Source of the DNA: Bifidobacterium cebidarum
GTDB taxonomy: Bacteria; Actinomycetota; Actinomycetes; Actinomycetales; Bifidobacteriaceae
Reading direction: 5' to 3'
DNA length: 64,000 nucleotides
Assembly (NCBI RefSeq): GCF_009193305.1
Contig: NZ_WBVS01000002.1
Location: 124,001-188,000, forward strand
The position numbers were made by a program, and so were the translations under genes. This document shows, in pieces, positions 9,429 to 17,551 of the stretch (its first letter is position 1; each line of letters begins with the position of its first letter). The notes beneath the pieces were generated by a model that was not told the origin of the DNA, ran no database searches, and was given only the letters and a program-made list of their open reading frames with translations.

Positions 9429-9944
9429 ATGGCAATGTTTCCGGCTTTGATGAATGACACGATGTTCTCTGATCTGTTCGACGATCCGTTCTTTGAGGGT
9501 TGGCGCAACATGGACAACCAGGTGGCTGCGGCCATGCCGGCGAACATGATGAACACGGATGTGCGTGAGACCGCCAACGGCTACGATGTCGACATCGACA
9601 TGCCTGGCTTCAAGAAGGACGATATCAAGCTCGAACTCAACAACGGCTATCTGACCGTGTCCGCATCTCGCAGCAGCGAGCATGAGGATAAGGCTCCTGA
9701 GTCCGCAAACGGCGAGAACGCTCAGGCTTCCGATCAGAAGTGCGCTTGCGCTTCCGATGAGGGTCGTTGGCTGCGTCGTGAGCGCTACATGGGCTCTTGC
9801 TCTCGTAGCTTCTACGTTGGCGACGATGTGAAGGAATCCGACATTCACGCCAGCTACAACAACGGCACGCTGTGCATCCAGGTTCCGAAGATGCAGGCTC
9901 AGCCGCAAGTCGAGTCCAAGCACCAGATCGCGATTGAGGGCTGA
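9429..9944 (+). CDS. hsp20: Hsp20 / alpha-crystallin small heat-shock protein
   Basis: A 171-residue small heat-shock chaperone that holds unfolding proteins in the cytoplasm. The N-terminus carries the usual FSDLFDDPFF segment. The alpha-crystallin domain begins at ETANGYDVDIDMPGFKKDD and ends with the conserved YNNGTLCIQVPK strand. A Glu/Ala/Cys-rich insert (about residues 80-110) lengthens the loop and is somewhat unusual. The start is set by GAGGAG eight bases before the ATG. The long region upstream shows neither a CIRCE nor a clear HAIR (HspR) site, so heat control is not explained by a known motif. Confidence 0.93.
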   Translation: MAMFPALMNDTMFSDLFDDPFFEGWRNMDNQVAAAMPANMMNTDVRETANGYDVDIDMPGFKKDDIKLELNNGYLTVSASRSSEHEDKAPESANGENAQASDQKCACASDEGRWLRRERYMGSCSRSFYVGDDVKESDIHASYNNGTLCIQVPKMQAQPQVESKHQIAIEG

Positions 9945-10096
9945 GCCGTAAGCAAACAGCCCGGTGGGCTGTTTGTAGGCTCAGCTTGAGCGAGGCGGTA
10001 GCCGAGCGAAGGTTGGTTTGAGTCCGGCCAGCGGCCGGTCCGCAATTGCTGGGGCCGGAGGCGAGGCCGTAAGCAAACAGCCCGGTGGGCTGTTTG
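9945..10096 (+). terminator. duplicated hairpins after hsp20
   Basis: The same segment (GCCGTAAGCAAACAGCCC...GGGCTGTTTGT) occurs twice, at 9945-9976 and 10066-10097, about 121 bases apart. Each copy forms the hairpin AAACAGCCC/GGGCTGTTT. The first copy starts on the base right after the hsp20 stop. T-tracts are short, so termination strength is uncertain. The tandem copy may be a local duplication. Confidence 0.7.
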
Positions 10097-10099
10097 TTG

Positions 10100-10370
10100 C
10101 AGGACTGATTCAACTCAACACATCAATCGAACTTCGTTCTGAAGCTCAGCTGTGAAGCATATGGCCCAGCGGCATCGTTCGCTGGGGCAGCCTCCGAACG
10201 AGGAGGCAATCGACTGAGTTGATAGGAACCGAAGTTCCTGTGCAGTCAAGCAGTCAAGCTTGTTCCCTGCGCTGCCCGTTCTACGTTTTCTACGCTGACT
10301 AGTGAACGGGCGGCGGGAAACATAGCCAATGAAAATGCCGAGTGAGGCAATACCTCGCCCGGCATTTTTG
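10100..10370 (+). ncRNA. structured non-coding RNA candidate with long-range pseudoknot and terminator
   Basis: This stretch has no plausible gene but many complementary segments. TCAACTCA (10110-10117) pairs with TGAGTTGA (10215-10222). GAACTTCG (10129-10136) pairs with CGAAGTTC (10230-10237). These two helices interleave, which defines a pseudoknot. Between them lie two hairpins, GCCCAGCG/CGCTGGGGC (10164-10188) and GCCTCC/GGAGGC (10190-10207). A third domain closes with GCCCGTTC/GAACGGGC (10274-10311). The region ends in a strong intrinsic terminator at 10332-10370. The whole looks like a stand-alone RNA of about 250-270 nt. I cannot name the class with certainty; the raiA-motif RNAs of Gram-positive bacteria are one candidate to test. 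Confidence 0.6.
10332..10370 (+). terminator. intrinsic terminator of the ncRNA candidate
   Basis: AAATGCCG...GAGG pairs with CCTC...CGGCATT and is followed by TTTTTG. It sits before the likely start of the next gene and argues against an in-frame ATG at 10329 as a translation start. Confidence 0.85.
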
Positions 10371-10460
10371 TTTGTACATCTTGCGTGCCCGCGTTGTACA
10401 CGTCCGATGGGTAGAGTGGCCGCAGACAGTACAGCGGGATGGCGGAACAGGGGGAACGCA

Positions 10461-11414
10461 GTGGCGGAGAACGCGCAGAATCAGAACAATGCAGGCAACA
10501 AGCCGAACTTGGCCGGCGGGCACGTGGTCTCCTCGGGCGCGACCGTCGTTGGCCTGATGGCCATCGTGCTGTGGAGTTTCATGGCCGGCACGGTGCGCAT
10601 CGTCTCCGAGGGCTTCGGCGCCACGCTTGGTTCCGCGCTGATTTACACGTTCGGCGGCATCCTGTTGCTGATCTTCCGCCGCCCGGCACCGCTTAGGGAA
10701 TTCCCGCGCAAATATCTGATTGGCGGCGGCCTGCTGTTCGTGTTCTACGAATCTTCGATTTCGCTTTCGCTGGGCTTGGCGTCCACCGATGCCTCGTCGG
10801 TTGAGGTGAGTCTGGTCAACTATCTGTGGCCCACGATGATGGTGTTGCTCGCGGCCGGCGTCTCGCACCGCAGACACGCAATAGTCAAAGTACTGCCGGG
10901 CGCGATTGTGGCTACCGCGGGCGTGGTGCTGGCGGTCGGCGGCAATTCCGGGCTTGACTGGCATGCGGCGGCCGCGCATATCGCGGAAAATCCGTTGCCG
11001 TATGTGTTGGCGTTCCTGGGTGCCTTCGCCTGGTCGATTTATGCGGTGTTTACGCCGGCATGGTCAAAGGGCGTGGATGGCACGTCGCTGTTCTTCCCAT
11101 GCGTGGCCGTGGCGCTGTGGATCATTCATTTCGCATCCGGCCAAGGTATGCCCTCCCATATGCCGAGCTTCAAGGCCTGGCTGTTCGTGGCGATCACCGC
11201 AGTGGTGATCGCAGGCGGCTATGCCTGCTGGGGCTACGGCATCCTGCACGGTTCGATGGAGCGCCTGGCCATCGCCTCCTATGCCACGCCAGTGCTCTCC
11301 ACCGGTGCCAGCGCCGTGCTGCTCGGCCTCGCGCTGTCCGTGCCGTTCTGGTTTGGCGCGCTGCTCGTGGCCGCTGGATCCGTGTTGAATTATGTGGTTA
11401 GCGCACGTAAATAG
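10461..11414 (+). CDS. EamA/DMT-family exporter, YddG-like (aromatic amino acids)
   Basis: A 317-residue integral membrane protein with about ten hydrophobic segments, two EamA repeats and the motif VNYLWPTMM typical of YddG, an aromatic amino-acid exporter of the drug/metabolite transporter superfamily. I choose the GTG at 10461, preceded by GGGGGAAC. The in-frame ATG at 10329 would place 44 non-conserved residues and the ncRNA terminator inside the gene. The encoded start continues VAENAQNQ, a polar tail before the first membrane helix. Substrate assignment is by family resemblance only. Confidence 0.85.
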   Translation: MAENAQNQNNAGNKPNLAGGHVVSSGATVVGLMAIVLWSFMAGTVRIVSEGFGATLGSALIYTFGGILLLIFRRPAPLREFPRKYLIGGGLLFVFYESSISLSLGLASTDASSVEVSLVNYLWPTMMVLLAAGVSHRRHAIVKVLPGAIVATAGVVLAVGGNSGLDWHAAAAHIAENPLPYVLAFLGAFAWSIYAVFTPAWSKGVDGTSLFFPCVAVALWIIHFASGQGMPSHMPSFKAWLFVAITAVVIAGGYACWGYGILHGSMERLAIASYATPVLSTGASAVLLGLALSVPFWFGALLVAAGSVLNYVVSARK

Positions 11415-11450
11415 CACGCCGATTGGCCCCTCTGCCGAGGCGGCAGTCGC

Positions 11451-11484
11451 GGAGTGATTGGCGGAGTGATTGGCGGAGTGATTG
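11451..11484. repeat. 12-bp tandem repeat, about 2.8 copies
   Basis: GGAGTGATTGGC is repeated at 11451, 11463 and 11475 (the last copy is truncated by one or two bases). It lies between the convergent ends of the YddG-like gene and the small membrane protein gene. The copies are identical, so copy number may vary between strains. Confidence 0.85.
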
Positions 11485-11544
11485 GTTGAAGTGACTGGAG
11501 AGCTTGGGCTGATTCATTCGGCGTTTTTGGCTGATTTGCGCCGG

Positions 11545-11892
11545 CTACTTCTCGCGGCGTTCGCCCGGCCGGCGCAGCGGGTCAAGCAGTGTATTCGGAT
11601 TGGAGATGCCGAGCATGCTGCGCCCGCCCGTCGATTCCGGGTGCTTGGCGATAATCGCCAGTGAAATCGCGCCCGGCACCATAATGATCACGGCAATTAC
11701 CGCCAATCCCCAGCTCACAAAGAATCCCAGCCCGAGCGCAATGATCGCCACGGCAACCGCAGTACCGATAATCGTTAGATGTGCCTGCTTCGGCCCGGAC
11801 TCCTTCAGCCAGGTTGCTTTCTGCTTCGGCTGTGGCTTGACTGTTGCCGCGGAATCGGCGGAGTGATGTATTTCATTATTCGCGTTGCTCAT
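11545..11892 (-). CDS. small two-helix membrane protein, function unknown
   Basis: A protein of about 115 residues with a polar N-terminus, two adjacent hydrophobic helices (about residues 40-85) and a basic C-terminal tail. I do not recognise a family with certainty; its topology recalls small actinobacterial DUF3099-type proteins. The start could be the ATG at 11892 (MSNANN) or one four codons further out at 11904; neither has a strong ribosome binding site. It is divergent from msrAB with only about 50 bases between them, so the two genes share a promoter region. Confidence 0.6.
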   Translation of the reverse strand: MSNANNEIHHSADSAATVKPQPKQKATWLKESGPKQAHLTIIGTAVAVAIIALGLGFFVSWGLAVIAVIIMVPGAISLAIIAKHPESTGGRSMLGISNPNTLLDPLRRPGERREK

Positions 11893-11943
11893 AATCTCAA
11901 GCATATTCCGTGTGAAGCAGTTGTTCAGAGTAACGTGAGGCGT

Positions 11944-13002
11944 ATGCGCGAGAACGTGAATACTTCGAACGATTCGGTTGCGGGCGTGGCTGAGGGCACA
12001 GGTTCAGCCGCTTCGCAGTCCAGTGCGACGCAGACCGCCTACTTCGCCGGCGGCTGTTTCTGGGGCTTGGAGCGATACTTCCAGAACGTGGACGGCGTGG
12101 TGGATACCACGGTCGGCTATGCGCAGTCGCAAGTGGAATCGCCCACCTATGAGCAGGTGTGCGCGGGCGAGACTGATGCCGCCGAAACGGTGAAGGTGGT
12201 GTTCGACCCGGTTCAGGTGAGCCTGCGCACGTTGGCGCTGCTGTTCCTAGAGGTGATCGATCCATTCTCCGTGGATCAGCAGGGCGAGGATCGCGGCCGC
12301 CAGTATCGCACCGGCATGTTCTACACGGACGATACGCAGAAGTCCGTGTACGTGGCGGCGCTGGAGCAGCTTGTGGACCGTCAGCCTCAACGCCCGGCCG
12401 TGCTGGTCGAACCGCTGAGGAACTTCTACCCGGCCGAGGCACATCATCAGGATTATCTGATCAACAATCCCGGCGGCTACTGCCATGTGCCGATTGCCGC
12501 GATCGCAAACGTGAAGCGCCGCCAGAAGTATGTCGAGCGCATCTGGGACCTGACGCTGGAGCAGTTCGCGGTGACGCAACTGGCCGCCACCGAGCGCCCG
12601 TTCGTCAACGAATATGACGAGGAGTTCGAACCCGGCATCTACGTGGACATCGTCAGCGGTGAGCCGCTGTTCTCCTCGCGCGACAAGTTCGATTCCGGCT
12701 GCGGCTGGCCGGCATTCTCCCGCCCGCTGAAGGGTTCGCTGCTCACCGAGCACGAGGACCATCGCATCCCCGGCCGCGACCGCATCGAAGTGCGCACCGC
12801 CGAAACGCAGATTCATTTGGGCCACGTGTTCGAGGATGGCCCGGCCGACCGCGGCGGCCTGCGCTACTGCATGAACTCCGCCGCCCTACGCTTCGTGCCG
12901 CGCTCGCAGATGGAAGCCCAAAGCTACGGCGCGTGGATTCCCGCCGTGGATGGTGATGCCGCCGAGACTGGCGAAGCCGGCGCGGTGACTGAGGAGTCCT
13001 GA
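11944..13002 (+). CDS. msrAB: bifunctional peptide methionine sulfoxide reductase MsrA-MsrB
   Basis: A fusion that repairs both S- and R-epimers of methionine sulfoxide in oxidised proteins, using thioredoxin-type reductants. The MsrA domain begins with GGCFWG (catalytic Cys near residue 38) and contains the HHQDYL motif. The MsrB domain follows from about residue 210 with [17 protein letters not shown] (catalytic Cys near residue 309) and the end ALRF. The MsrB zinc-site CxxC motifs are not evident. The start is uncertain: ATG 11944 with GAGG just before it, or GTG 11935. The Glu/Ala-rich tail after residue 325 is not conserved. No signal peptide is seen, so it is cytosolic. Confidence 0.93.
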   Translation: MRENVNTSNDSVAGVAEGTGSAASQSSATQTAYFAGGCFWGLERYFQNVDGVVDTTVGYAQSQVESPTYEQVCAGETDAAETVKVVFDPVQVSLRTLALLFLEVIDPFSVDQQGEDRGRQYRTGMFYTDDTQKSVYVAALEQLVDRQPQRPAVLVEPLRNFYPAEAHHQDYLINNPGGYCHVPIAAIANVKRRQKYVERIWDLTLEQFAVTQLAATERPFVNEYDEEFEPGIYVDIVSGEPLFSSRDKFDSGCGWPAFSRPLKGSLLTEHEDHRIPGRDRIEVRTAETQIHLGHVFEDGPADRGGLRYCMNSAALRFVPRSQMEAQSYGAWIPAVDGDAAETGEAGAVTEES

Positions 13003-13078
13003 GCGCGGCATCCGCAGAAGTTTGAGCGCTCAGGCTAGTTCACCTGTTCCGGCTGACTCGCCCGCTAAAACCCAGTGC

Positions 13079-14158
13079 TCAAGCTTGCCGCTGCTTGATG
13101 TAGCGCGTACTGCGTCCTGCTCCCAACTTGACGATGGTGCCGGAGTTCAGCAGCGACCGCAGCACGCGCTCAACGGTGGTCTCGCTGATATCCGGCAGCT
13201 GAGTCAGGATTTCCGCCTTGGAAAGTGGCGATAGCGTCTGGCTAAACAAAGCGACAACGCGCTGCTCCTTGGTGATTTTGCCGTGGGTGGGAAGCGCGGA
13301 AGAAGACTCGATAATCGCGGCCACACGTTCGTCGAATACTTTGCATGCCCGCAAGATAATACCAAGCAGATAGTTCACAAATGGTCCGTAATCGTTGGTG
13401 TTCTCGTTCCATCCCTTTGTGCTAGCTGCCAGCGCCTCATAGTAGGTTGCTTTGCTGCGCTCGATGAGGTGCTCGATGCTGATGTATTTGCCCACGTTGT
13501 ATCCGGCGCGATACAGGAGCAGCAGCGTGAGCAGTCGGCTCATACGCCCATTGCCGTCGTTGAATGGGTGGATGCAGGTGAAGTCGAATACAAACATGGC
13601 GATGGCAAGCAGCGGGTCGGTGCGGCCATCGCGAATGGCGTTGTTGTAAGCGGCGCATGCTTGTTCGATGTATTCCGGCGTAATAAGAGCACTTGGTGGG
13701 GCGAATCGAACGGAATTGTTGCCCTGGGAGTCGCGCTCGACGATGACGTTGTCTGAGTCTTTGAAATGACCGCCGAAAGTAAGTGGTGTGTGCCGGAACA
13801 TATCACGATGCAGCTGCAGAATAACGTTCGGCGTGAGCGGGATATAATCATGGCTCTCGTGAATGGTGGCGAGCACGTCGCGATATCCGGCAATCTCCTC
13901 CTCATCACGATTGCGTGGAGTGGTTTTTTCTTCAACCAATGCATTAAGGCGTTTATCGCTGGTGGAGATACCTTCAATGCGATTCGAGGCGCTGGTGCTC
14001 TGAATACGCGCGATGGCTGTCATAGATTCCAGAATGTCCGGGCGGATTACGGCTTGGACGCTTTGACGGCCTTTGGCCTCATGGATCGCGGTCAACAGGC
14101 TGGTGGTGCGAGGAGTGAGCAGTGCTTCGGCTGTGTGGATGTAGTCAAACTGTTTCAT
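13079..14158 (-). CDS. Fic-domain protein with C-terminal winged helix
   Basis: A 359-residue Fic protein, a family that transfers AMP or other nucleotides onto target proteins. The complete active-site loop HPFNDGNGRMSR starts at residue 197. An N-terminal inhibitory helix SNRIEG (residues 58-63) fits the S/TxxxE(G/N) consensus, so this is a class II self-inhibited Fic. The last 70 residues (SKAEILTQLPDISETTVERV) look like a winged-helix DNA-binding domain. Together with the repeated TTTTCTGCATCA sites just upstream, this suggests that the protein controls its own promoter. It sits at the edge of an AT-richer block with restriction-modification genes. Confidence 0.9.
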   Translation of the reverse strand: MKQFDYIHTAEALLTPRTTSLLTAIHEAKGRQSVQAVIRPDILESMTAIARIQSTSASNRIEGISTSDKRLNALVEEKTTPRNRDEEEIAGYRDVLATIHESHDYIPLTPNVILQLHRDMFRHTPLTFGGHFKDSDNVIVERDSQGNNSVRFAPPSALITPEYIEQACAAYNNAIRDGRTDPLLAIAMFVFDFTCIHPFNDGNGRMSRLLTLLLLYRAGYNVGKYISIEHLIERSKATYYEALAASTKGWNENTNDYGPFVNYLLGIILRACKVFDERVAAIIESSSALPTHGKITKEQRVVALFSQTLSPLSKAEILTQLPDISETTVERVLRSLLNSGTIVKLGAGRSTRYIKQRQA

Positions 14159-14186
14159 GCCTTACACTCCTTCGGCTGTGCTCTGC

Positions 14187-14285
14187 TTTCTGCATCATTT
14201 ATCAGTTTTCTGCATCAAATCATACTGAAATGATGCAGAAAACAGGCTGATGATGCAGAAAATGATGCAGAAAATGATGCAGAAA
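14187..14285. promoter_or_regulatory. cluster of six TTTTCTGCATCA sites upstream of fic
   Basis: Two copies read TTTCTGCATCA on the + strand (14187, 14206) and four read TGATGCAGAAA (14231, 14251, 14263, 14275). The two orientations face each other. The last three copies are exactly 12 bp apart. The cluster lies between the fic start and the MNT gene end, over the likely fic promoter. It has the form of a multi-site operator, plausibly for the Fic winged-helix domain. Confidence 0.75.
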
Positions 14286-14301
14286 GTGTACTTGGAAGGT
14301 A

Positions 14302-14616
14302 CTATACGATTCGGATCAAATCAGGCGTGATATGTTCCAAGAACATTCGGCTGGCTCGACTTTTCTGTGCGTGGCGAATCAACGAGTCGTAAGACAGTAG
14401 CGATACTTCGCGGCCAAATAGATGTTGTAAATCATCGATGAGCTGCTGCCTCGATAGCATCCCTAATGTTGCACCGGGTTTGAGCCGATACAGCAAGTCC
14501 ACATCGGAATCCGGCAGAGCTTCATCTCGGGCCACTGAGCCAAACACGTATAGCTCCGCAACGCCATACTGCTTGACAATGCTGGCCAGCTTTCCGTTAT
14601 CGAGCTTGATGGTCAT
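14302..14616 (-). CDS. minimal nucleotidyltransferase (MNT, MntA-like)
   Basis: A 104-residue nucleotidyltransferase-fold protein with the signature GSVARDEALPDSDVDL (residues 26-41), which gives the GSx10DxD metal and nucleotide site. Such proteins usually act as MntA antitoxins that AMPylate a HEPN toxin. No HEPN gene is adjacent here; the neighbours are fic and a DNA methyltransferase. Its start overlaps the end of the methyltransferase gene by 20 bases, so the two are co-transcribed and probably translationally coupled. It is either an orphan antitoxin or a partner in a different pair. Confidence 0.82.
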   Translation of the reverse strand: MTIKLDNGKLASIVKQYGVAELYVFGSVARDEALPDSDVDLLYRLKPGATLGMLSRQQLIDDLQHLFGREVSLLSYDSLIRHAQKSRASRMFLEHITPDLIRIV

Positions 14617-15868
14617 GAGCGATTACTTCGCCGATACGATGGGGGATTTCAGTGACCAGCGCATTTCCCATGCAGAAAGCGCGACGACCGTCGCTCATAC
14701 CGGTGTCAGTCCAGCCTTTCGGGAACATTTGCAATTGATCCAATTCATCCGGCACCAAACGGCGAAGTCTGCCATCTTGCTCCACGACATGCTTTGTGCG
14801 GCTGGCTCCAGTTCCGCCTTCACCTGTCAATATGGTTCGGCTGGGGGAAGTAAGCGGATCGGGGAATGCCACTGGCCCTTCGGAATAGGTGTAGGTGTAA
14901 CCGGCAGAAGTGGTGCGCTCTTCCTTTTTCCCGCCCTTGAGATAGGTCCAAGAGGAGAGTTTGGTTTCATCAATCCAGAACTGTTCGGGGACCTCGGATG
15001 CGGGTACTAGTACGTCTCCTAAAGTCATGTGGCCGCCCGAATAGTCGGGGTCTGCCTTCATGGTGACTACCTGTCCATTGATCATGACTCCGGTGTTGCG
15101 GAACAGGCTGACCTTGTGTCCTTTGCCAAAGTTCTGTGTGACTTCGTAAGGGTCGTTTCCGATGTTGAAATAGACTAGGCCCTTATCTTTTTCGTTGGGG
15201 CGAATGGGGAAAGCGCGTGCTATAACACCGGTGGAGAGAAGTCGTTCTTCGGGTTTCCCCCATTCGGAATTGTGCTCAGCGTAAATGTATACACGGCGTC
15301 TACGCTGTGGCATGCCATATTCGGCGGCGTTAACTACGTGCCATTCCACGTTGTATCCCAGGCGATTCAGGCAAGACAGGATGATGGCAAAGTCGCGTCC
15401 GCGCTGGCTGGCAGGCGATTTGAGCAGACGATCGACGTTCTCCAGCAAGACGATTTTTGGCAGGCGCATTTCTAATAGATGATTGATGCTCCACCAGAGA
15501 ACACCTTTGCGCCCTTCAATGCCGGCTGCAAGGGCGAGCGGTTTTGCGACGCTATAGTCTTGGCAGGGGAAGCCGCCGACCAGCATGTCGAAATCGGGGA
15601 TGGTCCTCTCGCCGGCGTCAACTTCTTCTAGGACCTTAGCGATGTCTTCGTTCACGCAGGAGCCCTTGCCGAAGTGCTGTTCATAGCAGCGCCATGCAAA
15701 TTGCTTGGACTCTTGGCCCATGGGTTCCCATTGGTTGGCCCACACGGTATGGAATGAACCTGCCGGCTTCATATAGAAATCGTCGCCGGGTTTGCTGTAG
15801 CCGTCGAGTCCTAAGCGGAATCCGCCGACTCCGGCAAATAGCTCCGCAATCCTTATCTCAGCAGCCAC
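14597..15868 (-). CDS. DNA (cytosine-5) methyltransferase of a type II R-M system
   Basis: A 423-residue C5 cytosine methyltransferase. Visible motifs are I (FAGVGGFRLG, residues 11-20), IV (GFPCQDYS, catalytic Cys 102), VI (ENVDRL, from 143), VIII (QRRRR, from 188), and a C-terminal motif IX/X region. It protects host DNA against the endonuclease encoded divergently 151 bases away. Since that enzyme looks like Sau3AI, GATC with m5C is the expected target (inference). Base composition is visibly more AT-rich than the flanking core genes, consistent with horizontal acquisition. Confidence 0.93.
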   Translation of the reverse strand: MAAEIRIAELFAGVGGFRLGLDGYSKPGDDFYMKPAGSFHTVWANQWEPMGQESKQFAWRCYEQHFGKGSCVNEDIAKVLEEVDAGERTIPDFDMLVGGFPCQDYSVAKPLALAAGIEGRKGVLWWSINHLLEMRLPKIVLLENVDRLLKSPASQRGRDFAIILSCLNRLGYNVEWHVVNAAEYGMPQRRRRVYIYAEHNSEWGKPEERLLSTGVIARAFPIRPNEKDKGLVYFNIGNDPYEVTQNFGKGHKVSLFRNTGVMINGQVVTMKADPDYSGGHMTLGDVLVPASEVPEQFWIDETKLSSWTYLKGGKKEERTTSAGYTYTYSEGPVAFPDPLTSPSRTILTGEGGTGASRTKHVVEQDGRLRRLVPDELDQLQMFPKGWTDTGMSDGRRAFCMGNALVTEIPHRIGEVIAHDHQAR

Positions 15869-16019
15869 AGCATTCCTTTCGATCCGAACGATCGTTCTAT
15901 ATTTCTGGCTTTAGTATAGCCGAAAATTGGATTTCGATCAACTTGGCATTTGCGATTACGCTAACACCCTTTTGAAAACAGTAGACTGGTGCTAAAAATC
16001 AATGGCGGGAGGAACGGCG

Positions 16020-17489
16020 ATGGGGCAGCATGTTGATGCGAATTTGAATGAGAGCCGTTCATATAGCACCTTGGAAGAGGTAATGGGGATTCTTACAGGT
16101 GCTGCAGGCAAAACTTTTCGTGAGTTGGACAAGACTGGTCGCGCTGAGGCCTTGGCGAATAAGGGGGCGTTAGGCAATATTATCGAGGAATCCGTATTGG
16201 GCTACCCCGTTAATTCAGACGCTGAAGCGGATATCCAGATAGGCAATAGCCGCTATGAGCTTAAAGTAACTCCTTTGAAGCATGTGCGCAAAGGCAAAGA
16301 GACTTCTGCAAAAGAACGGCTTGTGATTGACATTATCAATTACATGAAGCTTGTCCAAGAGAAAGACTTCGAATCCTCGCAAATGTGGGGCAAAGCGAAG
16401 AACATTATTTTGGTGTATTACTACGATGATCGCACGGATACGAAACGAGAATTACGCGTAGATTGCACGGTTCTGCTTGCATATCTGATGCAGTATTCAC
16501 CTGAGGACGTGGCCACTATACGACAAGATTGGAAGCTGATTCGGGATAAAGTTGCAAGCGGTCATGCTGACGAACTTAGCGAATCGGATACTAATTATCT
16601 TGCTGCTTGCACTAAAGGTGCTAATGCTTCTACTCTTCGTGATGCTCCGGCTCCATTAGATAGCCCTAAAGGCTTGATTCGCGCCAAACAACGTGCGTTT
16701 AGCTTCAAAACGTCTTATATGACGGCTATCGCTAGGCGGCTACTTCATTCTGATAGTGGTGAATCTCTTCGTCTTGCGCCAGAGCAGGCATTGGAGGATT
16801 ATCTTCGTAATAAGTTCTCTCGCTACTTTGGAAAGACAACTGGCGCTATAGCTCGAGATTTGGGACTGATGTCAATTACTCCAAAACAATTTAATTCGCA
16901 GTTGGCTTTGGGAATGATTGGCTCTAAGCAGAAGGCCATCGGCAAGGTTGAGCAGTTCGCAAAAGCTAATGTAACGGGTGTAAAAACCATCGTCATGTAT
17001 GAGGGCGTCGATCGGCCTCAGGAGCATATGTCTTTCCGACAAATATCCGAAGAAGAATGGGCGGAGCTCGGAGACGCATCTGTGGAATGGCATGATTCTT
17101 TCCTGTATCAGTTCTTTGAGGAAAACCGCTTTTTGTTTATGGTCTTCAGGGCCAGTGGCATGCGGCGGTCTCAGAGCAGTAAAACAGCAGACATTTTCAC
17201 TGATGCATTCCTGTGGAACATGCCTGAAGCTGATATTGAAAAGTACGTTCGTCCCGTCTGGGAATGGCTGCATGAGGCAATGGTTGCTAAAAAGCCATTG
17301 CATTATGGGCGCGGTACGAATGAATTGCCGGGACCTTCTTTCAATAACGTTTTTCATATTCGGCCAAAAGGCAAAGATGGGAATGATACGGTACTCTTGC
17401 CCAATGGTGAGCGTATTACTAAGCAGGCGTTTTGGCTGGACAGGCGTTATGTCGCAAAGATTGTGTCCAGCCGATATGGATGGCATTGA
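16020..17489 (+). CDS. Sau3AI/MutH-family type II restriction endonuclease
   Basis: A 489-residue endonuclease. The N-terminal half carries the MutH/Sau3AI core: NKGALGNIIEE, then an Asp in the EADIQ segment and the ELK triad (about residues 56, 72 and 80-82), followed by TPLK. The C-terminal half is a second, degenerate copy-like domain, as in Sau3AI, which uses it for allosteric DNA binding. The family recognises GATC. The ATG at 16020 is preceded by GGGAGG with seven-base spacing; the ATG at 16002 would lie upstream of that site. Its divergent arrangement with the C5 methyltransferase makes a complete R-M pair. Confidence 0.9.
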   Translation: MGQHVDANLNESRSYSTLEEVMGILTGAAGKTFRELDKTGRAEALANKGALGNIIEESVLGYPVNSDAEADIQIGNSRYELKVTPLKHVRKGKETSAKERLVIDIINYMKLVQEKDFESSQMWGKAKNIILVYYYDDRTDTKRELRVDCTVLLAYLMQYSPEDVATIRQDWKLIRDKVASGHADELSESDTNYLAACTKGANASTLRDAPAPLDSPKGLIRAKQRAFSFKTSYMTAIARRLLHSDSGESLRLAPEQALEDYLRNKFSRYFGKTTGAIARDLGLMSITPKQFNSQLALGMIGSKQKAIGKVEQFAKANVTGVKTIVMYEGVDRPQEHMSFRQISEEEWAELGDASVEWHDSFLYQFFEENRFLFMVFRASGMRRSQSSKTADIFTDAFLWNMPEADIEKYVRPVWEWLHEAMVAKKPLHYGRGTNELPGPSFNNVFHIRPKGKDGNDTVLLPNGERITKQAFWLDRRYVAKIVSSRYGWH

Positions 17490-17490
17490 G

Positions 17491-17547
17491 TAGGTGTGGG
17501 GTGTTCATTCATCCCATCTGCGTGTATGAATGAACACCCCACACCTA
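17491..17547. terminator. perfect 22-bp inverted repeat between convergent genes
   Basis: Arms 17491-17512 and 17526-17547 are exact reverse complements around a 13-base loop (arm begins TAGGTGTGGGGTG). It starts immediately after the endonuclease stop codon and ends four bases before the stop of the convergent nuclease gene. It should act as a two-way terminator or transcript-end hairpin, although T-tracts are absent. Confidence 0.85.
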
Positions 17548-17551
17548 GCTG

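Noticed and set aside
10329..10460. Upstream ATG for the YddG-like transporter
   Set aside because: It would place the ncRNA terminator inside the coding region; GTG at 10461 has a better ribosome binding site.
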